Assembly: GCA_036186865.1 (NCBI GenBank)
Contig: AP025065.1
Coordinates: 5,081,421-5,145,420, forward strand
Direction of reading: 5' to 3'
Length of the DNA stretch: 64,000 nucleotides
Origin: Eustoma russellianum
Taxonomy: Eukaryota > Streptophyta > Magnoliopsida > Gentianales > Gentianaceae
The notes below the pieces were generated by a model. It had not been told where the DNA came from. It was given only the letters and a program-made list of their open reading frames with translations, and did no database searches. The position numbers and the translations under genes were made by a program. Below, in pieces: positions 46,241 through 57,995 of this stretch (the stretch's first letter is position 1; the number at the start of each line of letters is the position of its first letter).

Positions 46241-46598
46241 ATGTATTACGCCAAAAGAACAGACCTTTCTTTTGTTCTAAACGTGCCTTCCACAAGAAAC
46301 CTTGTTCGGTGACAAGAACAGTTCAACAACGACCCTTGCCAGTGTGTCTCTGGTTTGAACTGAGTTATATCTGCCTCACTGAAGCTTATTCGTGGTCCAA
46401 GAACGGCAATACACCTCTGGTACGTGTCTTCAAGATGGTAGGATTTGATTCCCCCACAACGTTTGATCAAGACGTTGATATAGAACCTAGTTTTGATCGA
46501 AGATCAAAGAAAACACAAAGGAGTAACTTATTGGGCAGCCTTTGGCAGAAAAATGCTATTTTTCATTCAATTATCTCTGTTTTTCCAGGCAGAAGGCT
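46241..46598. other. unassigned stretch between copia tail and gypsy-3
   Basis: A 193-codon plus-strand ORF crosses this area but overlaps the antisense RNase H and has no family features, so I do not call it. No LTR edge or TSD recognised. Confidence 0.4.
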
Positions 46599-47305
46599 TG
46601 ATGCGTGCTAGAAGTAGGCTCTAACAATTCCACCTTCCAAGCGTCCTTCACAAAGGGTTAGGCACAAGGAAGAAGACTTCCCCTTGCTTGCTTAGTGAAA
46701 CAAACGATTGGTTCATCGAGCAAGAACCAACACTTCAAGATGGTTGTTGATCAGGCAAACCACAACGACCCTCATGGACATCACCTATAAGCAATCGCAA
46801 CACCTTCAAAATGCTCAGCTTTGAAGGATCTTAACTTATGTTTTTAATGCAAAACCAAGAAAACAAAGTCTCACAAGAAGTGAAGAAAATATCAAGAATT
46901 TTTATTCATCAAAGCTTGAGTCAATAAATGCTATCTTGGACCACATTTGAACTTGTCTTTGTGTAGACAATCATTCCTCTCAAGACAACATTTCTTTTGT
47001 CCCACTTTTTGAAACACACGCCCCTTATCCATTTTGTAGCTCCATTTGGCTTGTAATTTGCGTACGCCTACTTACCTACAAGGCAAACACATAACACAAG
47101 AATCACAAGAAAACAAGATAAAATTCAAAAGAAAAATAACACACTTTTTTGGGGTGGGAGAACACGTTCACCATGCGGGCTCCATGAGATGAACCCAATG
47201 ATCCTTAGGTTCATTTTGAACATGCTTGTACAAGAAGGTTCCAACTTGATGTCCAAGTTCTCTAGCCCTCCTTCTTGTCATAGGACCCGTGACCTCTTGA
47301 TGAGA
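46599..47305 (-). mobile_element. gypsy-3 3' LTR remnant
   Basis: TGATGCGTGC at 46599 matches the 5' LTR start at 60470. About 700 bp present in the 5' LTR (60798-61494) are absent. The last roughly 505 bp (61867-62371) are also missing, so integrase coding sequence is fused directly to the LTR at about 47306. Confidence 0.75.
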
Positions 47306-50300
47306 TGACTTTCATTTATTGGGAAATCTTTCTTTTCGCAAATGTAACCAAACCAAATCACCGGGTTCAAACACAACTCGCTTTCTATGTTTGTTCGCCT
47401 GTTTTTCATAAGCTTGGTTTTTCTTCTTAAGTTGTGTTTTTACGTGTTCATGCGATTTCTTTATCCTTTCCGCTTTTTGTTTACCATCAAGACTTGAACG
47501 TTCATGCACGAGAATAGGAATCAAATTAAGGGGAGACAAGGGATTAAAACCATGCACGATTTCAAATGGACTATGCAATGTACCGTGATGGACACTCCTA
47601 TTGTATGCAAATTCGATATATGGTAAACAATCTTCCCAATGTTTAAGATTTTTTGCAAAATGGCACGCAAAAGTTAAGAAAGAGTACGATTAACTACCTC
47701 TGTTTGTCCATCAGTTTGTAGGTGAGCTGTGGTAGAAAACAACAATTGAGTACCAAGTTTAGCCCATAAAACACGCCAAAAATTACTAAGAAATTTTGTA
47801 TCTCTATCACTTACAATTGTACTTGGCATGCCATGCAATCTCACAATTTCTTTAAGGAACAAGTCAACAACATGTGTGGCATCATCAACTTCCCTACATG
47901 CAATGAAATGTGCCATTCTGAAAATCAATCTACCACGACATAAATGCTATCGCGCCCTCCTCAAGACCTAGGAAGTCCTAAGACAAAGTCCATGGAGATG
48001 TCAATCCAAGGGGAATCATGGATGGGTAAGGGCGTGTAAAGACCACGTGGTTGGGACTTGGATTTGGCTTGTTTGCAAGTGATGCAACTACCACATAACC
48101 TCTCGACGTCTACCCGCATGTTTGGCCAATAGAAATGTTCCTTAAGGGTTTCAAGGGTTCTGAACACTCTGAAATGACCCATTAATCCTCCCCATGGGTT
48201 TCTCTAGTCAATGCTTGTCGTAGGGATGATTGGAGAACACACAACTTATATTCTTTTGAAAAGGTATCCCTCATGCATGTAGAATTTTCCAAATGGTCCC
48301 CTTTACATGCCTCGAAAATGGTGCCAAAATCATGGTCGTTTGGATACAAGTCCTTAAGTGATTCGAATCCTAGGAATCGTGAGGATAATGTAGTTACTAA
48401 TGTGTATCTCCTAGAGATAACATCAGCAACTATATTGTCCTTTCCTTGTTTGTACTTAATCATGTAACGGAATCGCTCTATAAACTCTGCCCATTTGGCA
48501 TGTCTCTTGTTTAACTTTCCTTGCCCCTTAAGGTACTTAAGGATTTCGTGGTCAGTGTGGATCAAAAACTCTCTAGGTTGAAGATAGTGTTGCCAAGTTT
48601 GTATGGATCTCACTAGGGCATAAAGTTCTTTGTCATAGGTAGAGTAATTCAATGCAGCACCTTTCAATTTCTTGCTAAAGTAGGCTATGGGTTTCTTACC
48701 TTGGGTCAATACCACTCAATACCCACTCCACTTGCATCACACTCAATCGCAAATGTCTCGTCGAAATTTGGTAACCTAAGTATGGGTGCAGTGGTTAGCC
48801 TCCATTTAAGCTCATCAAATGCCTGTTGTTGGGCTCTTCCCACCTAAAATGCACATCTTTTTCCACAATTTCATTTAGGGGTGCAGCTATGGATGAAAAA
48901 TCTTTGACAAAGCGTCTATAAAAACTTGCAAGTCCATGAAAACTGCAAACTTCTCCTACATTCTTAGGTGTAGGCCACTCCACAATTGACCTAACCTTCT
49001 CCTCATCCATCTCTACTCCCTCAGCCGAAATGACAAAGCCTAGGAAGACTACTCCTTCCAAACAAAAAGTGCACTTCTTAAAGTTGGCGTAAAGTTGTTC
49101 TTGCTTAAGCTTCTCCAAAACGGCTCTAATATGGTCAAGGTGGTCTTCTATGGTTCGGGAATAGATTAGGATGTCGTCAAAGTAAACCACAACAAATTGT
49201 CCTATGAAAGCTCGTAAGACTTCATTCATTAACCTCATAAAGGTGCTAAGGACGTTGGTGAGCCTGAAGGGCATCACTAACCACTCATAGGCCCAAACTT
49301 GATTTTGAATGTAGTCTTCCATTCGTCCCCTTCTCTAATCCGCACTTGGAAGTACCCTTGCTTAAGGTTAATTTTGGTGAAATATCTAGATCCATGCAAC
49401 ATGTCAAACATACCATCCAGCCTAGGAATGGGGTACCTATACTTGACGGTAATTTTGTTTATGGCACGGCAATCGGTACACATTCTCCAGGTTCCATCCT
49501 TTTTGGGTACTAAAATGATAGGGATGGCTGATGGGCTTAGGCTCTCTCAGATTTGTCCACTCGCTAGGAGTTCCTCTACTTGCCTTTGGATTTCCTTGGT
49601 TTCTTTCGGGTTTGCTCAATAGGCTGGTTGATTTGGTAAAACAGCTGCTGGGGCAAAATCGATTTGGTGTTCTATTCCTATAATAGGTGGTAATCCAGAT
49701 GGTGGCTTGGTGGGAAATAGAACATTGTTCTCTTGGATAAGGGATGCAACAGAGGCAGGGAGATTTGGTGGAATTTCTTCTATGGAAAGGTGACACTGCT
49801 TAGGAATGAGAATGAGAACAGTTTGGTTGCTATAAAGGGCTCGTGTGACCTCTCTTTGCAAAATATCCACACTTCTTTTTAGAATCATTGGCACTTACGG
49901 ACACTACCTCTTTTCCCTTTCTCTCTTGTTTTTTTGTTCTCACTTTTCATGCATTCCACGAATTTTCTCTCAGCTTCATTTTCCTTAGGGTCGGTCCTAG
50001 ACTTAGACACTTCGTGGACTTTGTGGGGTGGAAGTTCATGCAATTTGTAAAGTTTACCACTCAATTTGAAAGAATAACGATTCAAATATCCATCATATGT
50101 CACATGTCGGTCAAATTGCCATGTTCTACCAAGTAAGATATGACTAGCATGCATTGGTGCAACATCACATAAAACATAATCTTTGTAACTACCAATGCTA
50201 AGAGAAATCAAAACTTGCTTACTGACGCTAACTTCACCATAATCATTTAACCATGCAAGTTTGTAAGGATATGGATGATTACTCATATGGAAATTTAATT

Positions 50301-50688
50301 TTCTTACAAATTCGATGCTAGCCACATTCGCACAAAAACCGAAATCAATGATCATAGTGCATACTTTATCATTTATCATGCAATGAATATGGAAAATGTT
50401 TTCTCTATGTTATTCATGATCATCTAATTTCGGATATGAATTCAATGCCCTACGCACAACAAGAAATTCTTTAGTGTCAAAATCATCTAGTGCGCCTAGA
50501 TCCTCTTCAGATGCAGTTTCATTATCATGCTCAGATTCATTTTCATGCTCGGATTCAGTCACATATTTATTAGTCTCCTCAATTAACATGATTCGTTTTG
50601 CATTAGGACACTCTTTCCTATGTGACCACGTCCTTGACATTTATAGCATTTAATGTCCCCAAACCCGTATGACAGATCAGAACAATTC
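47306..50688 (-). pseudogene. gypsy-3 pol (CCHC-PR-RT-RNase H-integrase), many lesions
   Basis: From right to left: zinc knuckle CYKCQGRGH with a frameshift before KECPNAKR (about 50615); protease 50379-49885 preceded by an in-frame TAA, its active site reading DFG; RT 49894-48795 with IPRLDGMFDMLHGSRYF, LVMPFRLTN and VVVYFDDILIYSR; RNase H 48715-48182 (YFSKKLKGAALNYSTYDKELYALVR); integrase zinc finger 48182-47961 (HFYWPNMRVDVERLCGSCITCKQAK), core 47928-47674 (IVSDRDTKF, QTDGQTEVVNRT), and tail 47578-47312 ending KRVVFEPGDLVWLHLRKERFPNK. Several stops and frameshifts, so not functional. Confidence 0.88.
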
Positions 50689-53600
50689 TGTAGGATCTGC
50701 AAGGCACCACTAGAAGGGGGGGTTGAATAGGCGGTGCGGAAAGTGTGGTTTTTAAAATTTGTTTAAAACTAAACAACTCAACTTCTGAAAACAGATTCTG
50801 TTTCCAGGACAAGTTTTAAAACGTTTTTAAAACCTGGTTATAGGTCTCCAAAAATTCTGAAATTTTGAGAGAACTTAGCCTCAGATGTTATGAGGGTCCC
50901 CTAAAAATTTCAAATTAAAATGCAACCTTTAACCCCTTCAAAAACCGTTGGTGATCAGATTGCGCGAATCTGCCAAAAACGGTAGACGGTTTTGAAAAAT
51001 TTATTTCTATTTGAGTGTAAGTCCAAATGCTCTGAAATTTTAACCCCTAACTCCTTATATAGTATATTTAAGTGGGTTGAAACAGTTTTGCAAAATTCTT
51101 TTGGGAAGTAGGTCAATTACAATCAAAGTCTCAACCTTTGCAAGTCTGAAAATCAGACTGCACTAGTCTCAGAACTTTTGATGTTTGATCGACTTATACT
51201 TATCCAAAAGTGTTGTAACTTGTGCCAAATTAACCCTAGAACGTGTGTATATGTTTCTGGAAATTCTTGTGATTTTTGAAAGTCGTTTACTATTTTTATG
51301 AACGCCAACAAAAAGAGTAAACTGTGCAGTAACAGAAAGTAAATGCTGAAAGTAAATGGCACCAAGAATTTTATACTGGTTCGGTTATAAACAACCTACT
51401 CCAGTCTTCAAGGAACACCTTCCTTGGTTCACACTAGTCACACACACGCAATACACCTTACCACAGGGTTGATGGAGTTACACACCAACTCCAACCCTTT
51501 ACAAACCTTGTACGATGAATACAATTCGCACGAACACCACCACCTCGCAAGAATGAAGATTGATCACACCTTGATCAATCTTTTACAAAGATATGGAATA
51601 TGTGGTGGTCTATAACAAGCCTATTCAAGATTGAAAATATGAATACAATAGGCTTTCAAGAAGAAGAAAGAAAGAGAGTGTAGAAGAAGAAAGCTAGAAC
51701 ACTTTTGATCTTTCAATTTTCAATACTTGTTCTTGTCTTGTTTTTGCTCATCTTCTTTCTTTTTAAGCACATTGCAGCCGTCCCCCTTGGTGTCATTCCC
51801 TCTTGAAAATTGTCTTCTAAGTCCTTGGGAGAATGTGTAGCATCATTGTGACATGGTCTTGCTTACTTGGCATCTTCTCATTGGATGATCATTCAAGCTT
51901 AGCTTACTTGGCACTTCATGATATGTTAAATGTTATCATCATTTGATGACTTGGAAAGTATGAATATTTCACTAAAAACATGTGCCAAAAACCATCATAA
52001 AATAGTTTCCATAATTCACAATATCATCACATAAATTAACCAAGACATTTTTCTCCAAAAATTGGTACAAAAATCGGCCATTAACATTCTTGCACATGCT
52101 GAAATTTCAGCATGTGTTACATTCACTCTTTGTTCAAAATATTGCCTATTTTGCATTGTTTTAATTCAAGAATTCAAAGAATAATTCAATTAAAATTTAG
52201 TATAAAATATTCTCATCATGTATGGAATAAAAGTTAGACACAAATGTGGACTAAATTTCAGCCACTATACATTACACACATGCTGAAATTTTCAGCATGT
52301 GTGATATTAAAAATATCACCATTTTAATTTCATAATTAATTCAAAACATTACCATAACATCCTCAATTAATCCTCATGATTCAAGACACAAAATGTAGCT
52401 CATTTAAAGTGATAAAGCCATAACTTTGTGCACATGCTGAAATTTTCAGCATGTGTTTCAAATGAGATAAAATTTGAAACATTACCTTTTGTTGCTTCTT
52501 TCTTTAAATCACCAGCATTGTATGATTGATTCTTGACCAATCAATATGCCAACAAGGCTCCACATATGGTCCATTTCAGCTTGAATAGGCGTTGGAATGA
52601 AGATAAGACATGTGCGGAATTTTATTTTTGCAAACTTTGTAAAATAGTACATATTTAATAATACACACATGTTATATTCCAATCAGCCCTTAATTTAATT
52701 TTCTAGAACACTTTAAGATGTATGACATATGTAAAAAGTGTCTAGATACGTGTCATATGATGTGCCAAAAATGTTCCATGCATTGTGTACGTAAAAAATC
52801 GAATTTTCGATATTTATCGAATACCCGATTTTTCTCTAATTAAATTCCAAATTTGTGCACATGTTATATATATTATGTTTCACATAATATATATAATATA
52901 TACTTTAAATCTCAGCACTTGGCTGGTCTAAAGTGGCGCCATTTATCATGTGTCAAAATTAAAATTGGAATCTTCACACTTTGGCCTTAATGTGGGGTGA
53001 TTTGTGTGTGCCAACATGGAAAGTATTTTTGGCTGAAAATATCACCATTAGCACGAAATTTTTGATGATTTTTGAGGTGTAGGGGCTGGCCATCTATTCA
53101 TGGCAAGTACATGACACGTTGGCGAAGTTTCGGTATTCACCCGATACGACAATTTTTGGTTTAGAACCTTTTGACGTGTCGTATTTAATTTGTCATCACC
53201 ATGACTTATATCATATGATATAAGACCTGAATATACTCATAAATATGAGTTATGTATAATGGTGTGACGTTAACGTACATACATAAAATATATAACGTGT
53301 CGTTAGTACGTTGGAATACATGTGCGTGTGCCTTTTCCAAAAAATCTGAAAATATATGTATTATATATGTATGTGGCGTGTATATATTAATGAGGGGAGG
53401 AGGAGAAGACTTTCCTTCCTTAGCCTTGTTGTCTTTGTGCCTTTTCCAAATGTGGCTTCCTTTAATGAACTACTTAGTTTCATTAACTAAGTACTTCACT
53501 TAATCAACTAGTTTAGTTCATTAATGGTGGCACCTGAAAATAGTATAAACACAACAAATGTTTGCCATATGATGTAAGCTTTAACGCTTCATGGCTCGTT

Positions 53601-53754
53601 AGTACGGCAACATAATATATGAACTATATAAGGCAAGTAATAAGCAATGCATATTTATCTTATGCTCGTATATCATGCACATTTATCTTATGCTCGTTTT
53701 TGTGCACATTTAAATCATGTATTTGAAAATCACTCAAACCCCTTTTTCTCTACA
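50689..53754 (-). mobile_element. copia-3 3' LTR
   Basis: TGTAGGATCTGCAAGGC to CTTTTTCTCTACA. Palindromes at 52093-52116 (a perfect 24-bp palindrome), 52277-52301 and 52431-52455. Confidence 0.92.
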
Positions 53755-53930
53755 ATCTCCCCCTTTTGATGATTTTCATAATAACTCATGCACATGATTT
53801 AAATGCTATCGCTCCCCCTTCAAACATGCATAAAATCAAAACTTGAATTTTAAATTCCGAGTCGCTCCCCCTTAATTTATGCAATTAGTATCTCTCTCCC
53901 CCTTAAATCATGCTATCTCTCCCCCTTTAT
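53755..53930 (-). other. copia-3 PPT and repeated PPT-like tracts
   Basis: AAAAGGGGGAGAT abuts the LTR. Further AAGGGGGAG motifs lie at about 53811, 53864, 53894 and 53917, the same multiple-tract layout as copia-1. Confidence 0.7.
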
Positions 53931-54015
53931 TTTGAAAAGTAAAGCAAAAGATGCCTGTAAAGATGAAGAAAAAATCATGCATTTCATATAACGTGCGTTC
54001 ATAAGGGTTATTTAT

Positions 54016-54900
54016 TCAACCCTTTGAAAATATCCCTTTTGGTACCCAAATTTGGGTGACCTTTCTAGGTCTTCCAAAAGGTGAGAAAGGTGATGAGAAC
54101 GCAACATAATATATGTTAGGGACAAATGCGTTTGGCCTTTGGCCAAGAATCCCATCATGCATGTAGTATGGTTTCTGTTTTTGATAAGCATTTCGGTTTG
54201 CATGCACGGGACGTGATCTAGATGCATTTTTGTGATATGAGTGTCTCGTATGCATCACTTGTTTCTTCTCATATCTATATGGCACATAATTATATTTTGC
54301 ATGATGTGAAGAAGAAGCACGTTGAGATGTCATAAGAAAAGGCCTATGCGTCTTCTTAGATGCCACATATGTCTTTGATGCATCTATTTTCTTAGATGGG
54401 ATAAATTTGGTTGGTTTATTTTGCGGCTTACTTTTCTCAACGTATCCTAGTCCAGTTTTGTCACTATCATTCTTTTGTGAAGAAATGATGTGATCTAGCA
54501 TGTTTGTTCCCGTGTCAAATTGTTTCACCTTTTTCTCTACATCCGCATTCCTTGATTTCAAGTTTGAAATCTCGGATTTCAATTTAGTATTTTCGGATGT
54601 CAATGATGAAATTTCAGACTTTAATGAATTTATAATGCACGACGACTCTTCTTTTGAATCGTTTAATTGAGACACAAGATCTTTGTTAGAAGATTCTAAC
54701 AATTTCTTGTCTTCAATTAACCGTTTCTTTTGTTTTCCAAGAGTTCTAGCAAACTTATGTAATTCAAGATATTCAACATATAAATCATCATAAGATAGTT
54801 CAGAATCCGAGTCAGAATCAGAATTTATCTCATTTTCAATTAGTGGAGGCATTTGGCTTGACATATCTTTTTCCTCGGTTTCGTGTCTAGTGGTTGCCAT
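54016..54900 (-). CDS. copia-3 mini-Gag fusion (294 aa)
   Basis: Starts MATTRHETEEKDMSSQMPP like copia-1 gag, then jumps after about 22 residues to the acidic SDSDSDSELSYDD region. It therefore lacks the UBN2-like core and the zinc knuckle. The rest is the coiled coil (LGKQKKRLIEDKKLLESSNKD), KTGLGYVEKSK and a basic Tyr/Ser/Arg-rich tail ending before protease. The deletion kept the frame open, and the stop found in copia-1 at this place is absent. Whether the protein is made or does anything is unknown; it could interact with full-length Gag through the coiled coil. Confidence 0.75.
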   Translation of the reverse strand: MATTRHETEEKDMSSQMPPLIENEINSDSDSDSELSYDDLYVEYLELHKFARTLGKQKKRLIEDKKLLESSNKDLVSQLNDSKEESSCIINSLKSEISSLTSENTKLKSEISNLKSRNADVEKKVKQFDTGTNMLDHIISSQKNDSDKTGLGYVEKSKPQNKPTKFIPSKKIDASKTYVASKKTHRPFLMTSQRASSSHHAKYNYVPYRYEKKQVMHTRHSYHKNASRSRPVHANRNAYQKQKPYYMHDGILGQRPNAFVPNIYYVAFSSPFSPFGRPRKVTQIWVPKGIFSKG

Positions 54901-54942
54901 CTCACACGGATCATTGGATCCTTTTGATGTGAGTGTTCCTGC

Positions 54943-54954
54943 GCTCTGATAACA
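54943..54954 (-). other. copia-3 primer-binding site
   Basis: Reverse complement TGTTATCAGAGC, one mismatch to the initiator-Met PBS, 2 bp from the 5' LTR. Confidence 0.85.
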
Positions 54955-54956
54955 CT

Positions 54957-57900
54957 TGTAGGATCTGCAAGGCACCACTAGAAGGGGGAGGGGTTGAATA
55001 GGTGGTGCGGAAAGTGTGGTTTTTAAAATTTGTTTAAAACTAAACAACTCAACTTCTGAAAACAGATTCTGTTTCCAGGACCAGTTTTAAAACGTTTTTA
55101 AAAACTGGTTATAGGTCTCCAAAAATTCTGAACTTTTGAGAGAACTTAGCCTCAGATGTTATGAGGGTCCCCTAAAAATTTCAAATTAAAATGCAACCTT
55201 TAACCCCTTCAAAAACCGTTGGTGATCAGATTGCGCGAATCTGCCAGAAACGGTAGACGGTTTTGAAAAATTTATTCCTATTTGTGTGTAAGTCCAAATG
55301 CTCTGAAATTTTAACCACTAACTCCTTATATACTATATTTAAGTGGGTTGAATTAGTTTTGCAAAATTCGTTTGGAAAGTAGGTCAATTACAATCAAAGT
55401 CTCAACCTTTGCAAGTCTGAAAATCAGACCGCACTAGTCTCAGATCTTTTGATGTTTGATCGACTTATACTTATCCAAAAGGGTTGAAACTTGTGCCAAA
55501 TTAACCCTAGAACGTGTGTATATGTTTCTGGAAATTCTCGTGATTTTTGAAAGTCGTTTACTATTTTTATGAACGCCAACAAAAAGAGTAAACTGTGCAG
55601 TAACAGAAAGTAAATGCTGAAAGTAAATGGCACCAAGAATTTTATACTGGTTCGGTTATAAACAACCTACTCCAGTCTTCAAGGAACACCTTCCTTGGTT
55701 CACACTAGTCACACACACGCAATACACCTTACCACAGGGTTGATGGAGTTACACACCAACTCCAACCCTTTACAAACCTTGTACGATGAATACAATTCGC
55801 ACGAACACCACCACCTCGCAAGAATGAAGATTGATCACACCTTGATCAATCTTTTACAAAGATATGGAATATGTGGTGGTCTATAACAAGCCTATTCAAG
55901 ATTGAAAATATGAATACAATAGGCTTTCAAGAAGAAGAAAGAAAGAGAGTGTAGAAGAAGAAAGCTAGAACACTTTTGATCTTTCAATTTTCAATACTTG
56001 TTCTTGTCTTGTTTTTGCTCATCTTCTTTCTTTTTAAGCACATTGCAGCCGTCCCCCTTGGTGCCATTCCCTCTTGAAAATTGTCTTCTAAGTCCTTGGG
56101 AGAATGTGTAGCATCATTGTGACATGGTCTTGCTTACTTGGCATCTTCTCATTGGATGATCATTTAAGCTTAGCTTACTTGGCACTTCATGATAGGTTAA
56201 ATGTTATCATCATTTGATGACTTGGAAAATATGAATATTTCACTAAAAACATGTGCCAAAAACCATCATAAAATAGTTGCCATAATTCACAATATCATCA
56301 CATAAATTAACCAAGACATTTTTCTCCAAAAATTGGTACAAAAATCGGCCATTAACATTCTTGCACATGCTGAAATTTCAGCATGTGTTACATTCACTCT
56401 TTGTTCAAAATATTGCCTATTTTGCATTGTTTTAATTCAAGAATTCAAAGAATAATTCAATTAACATTTAGTATACAATATTCTCATCATGTATGGAATA
56501 AAAGTTAGACACAAATGTGGACTAAATTTCAGCCACTATACATTACACACATGCTGAAATTTTCAGCATGTGTGATATTAAAAATATCACCATTTTAATT
56601 TCATAATTAATTCAAAACATTACCATAACATCCTCAATTAATCCTCATGATTCAAGACACAAAATGTAGCTCATTTAAAGTGATAAAATCGGCCATAACT
56701 TTGTGCACATGCTGAAATTTTCAGCATGTGTTTCAAATGAGATAAAATGTGAAACATTACCTTTTGTAGCTTCTTTCTTTAAATCAGCAACATTGTATGA
56801 TTGATTCTTGACCAATCAATATGCCAACAAGGCTCCACATATGGTCCATTTCAGCTTGAATAGGCGTTGGAATGAAGATAAGACATGTGCTGAATTTTAT
56901 TTTTGCAAACTTTGTAAAATAGTACACATTTAATAATACACACATGTTATATTCCAATCAGCCCTTAATTTAATTTTCTAGAACACTTTAAGATGTATGA
57001 CATATGTAAAAAGTGTCTATTGTGTACGTAGAAAATCGAATTTTTGATATTTATCGATTACCCGATTTTTCTCTAATTAAATTCCAACTTTCTGCACATG
57101 TTATATATATTATGTTTCCATAATATATATAATATATACTTTAAATCTCAGCACTTGGCTGGTCTAAAGTGGCGCCATTTATCATGTGTCAAAATTAAAA
57201 TTGGAATCTTCACACTTTGGCCTTAATGTGGGGTGATTTGTGTGTGCCAACATGGAAAGTATTTTTGGCTGAAAATATCACCATTAGCACGAAATTTTTG
57301 ATGATTTTTGAGATGTAGGGGCTGGCCATCTATTTATGGCAAGTACGTGACACGTTGGCGAAGTTTCGGTATTCGCCCGATACGACAATTTTCGGTTTAG
57401 AACCTTTTGACGTGTCATATTTAATTTGTCATCACCATGACTTATATCATATGATATAAGACCTGAATATACTCATAAATATGAGTTAAGTATAATGGTG
57501 TGACGTTAACATACGTACATAAAATATATAACGTGTCGGTAGTACATTGGAATACATGTGCGTGTGCCTTTTTCAAAAAATCTGAAAATATATGTATTAT
57601 ATATGTATGTGGCGTGTATATATTAATGAGGGGAGGAGGAGAAGACTTTCCTTCCTTAGCCTTGTTGCCTTTGTGCCTTTTCCAAATGTGGCTTCCTTTA
57701 ATGAACTACTTAGTTTCATTGACTAAGTACTTCACTTAATGAACTAGTTTAGTTCATTAATGGTGGCACCTGAAAATAGTATAAACACAACAAATGTTTG
57801 CCATATGATGTAAGCTTTAACGCTTCATGGCTCGTTAGTACGGCAACATAATATATGAACTATATAAGGCAAGTAATAAGCAATGCACATTTATCTTATG

Positions 57901-57990
57901 CTCGTATATCATGCACATTTATCTTATGCTTGTTTTTGTGCACATTTAAATCATGTATTTGAAAATCACTCAAACCCTTTTTTCTCTACA
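54957..57990 (-). mobile_element. copia-3 5' LTR
   Basis: Same ends as its partner. Palindromes at 56364-56387, 56548-56572 and 56706-56730. Relative to 52740-52800 it lacks about 35 bp around 57018. Confidence 0.92.
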
Positions 57991-57995
57991 AATTC

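Larger units (their letters stand above)
50689..57990 (-). mobile_element. copia-3: internally deleted, non-autonomous copia (7.3 kb, TSD AATTC)
   Basis: LTRs 50689-53754 (3066 bp) and 54957-57990 (3034 bp) flank only 1.2 kb of internal DNA. Perfect AATTC duplications are at 50684-50688 and 57991-57995, inside gypsy-3 gag. PPT and PBS are intact, one mini-Gag ORF remains, and all of PR, integrase, RT and RNase H is gone. The LTRs are highly similar; one difference is a roughly 35-bp gap near 57018. Complete LTRs with a clean TSD suggest the deleted form itself transposed. Confidence 0.9.

Noticed and set aside
46030..46611. 193-codon plus-strand ORF
   Set aside because: Its first part is antisense to a recognisable copia RNase H fragment, and the rest has no family features.
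54901..55047. N-terminal extension of the copia-3 ORF into the LTR
   Set aside because: The LTR and PBS lie in this stretch; homology to copia-1 gag begins at MATTRHE (54900), so the extension is read-through of untranslated leader.
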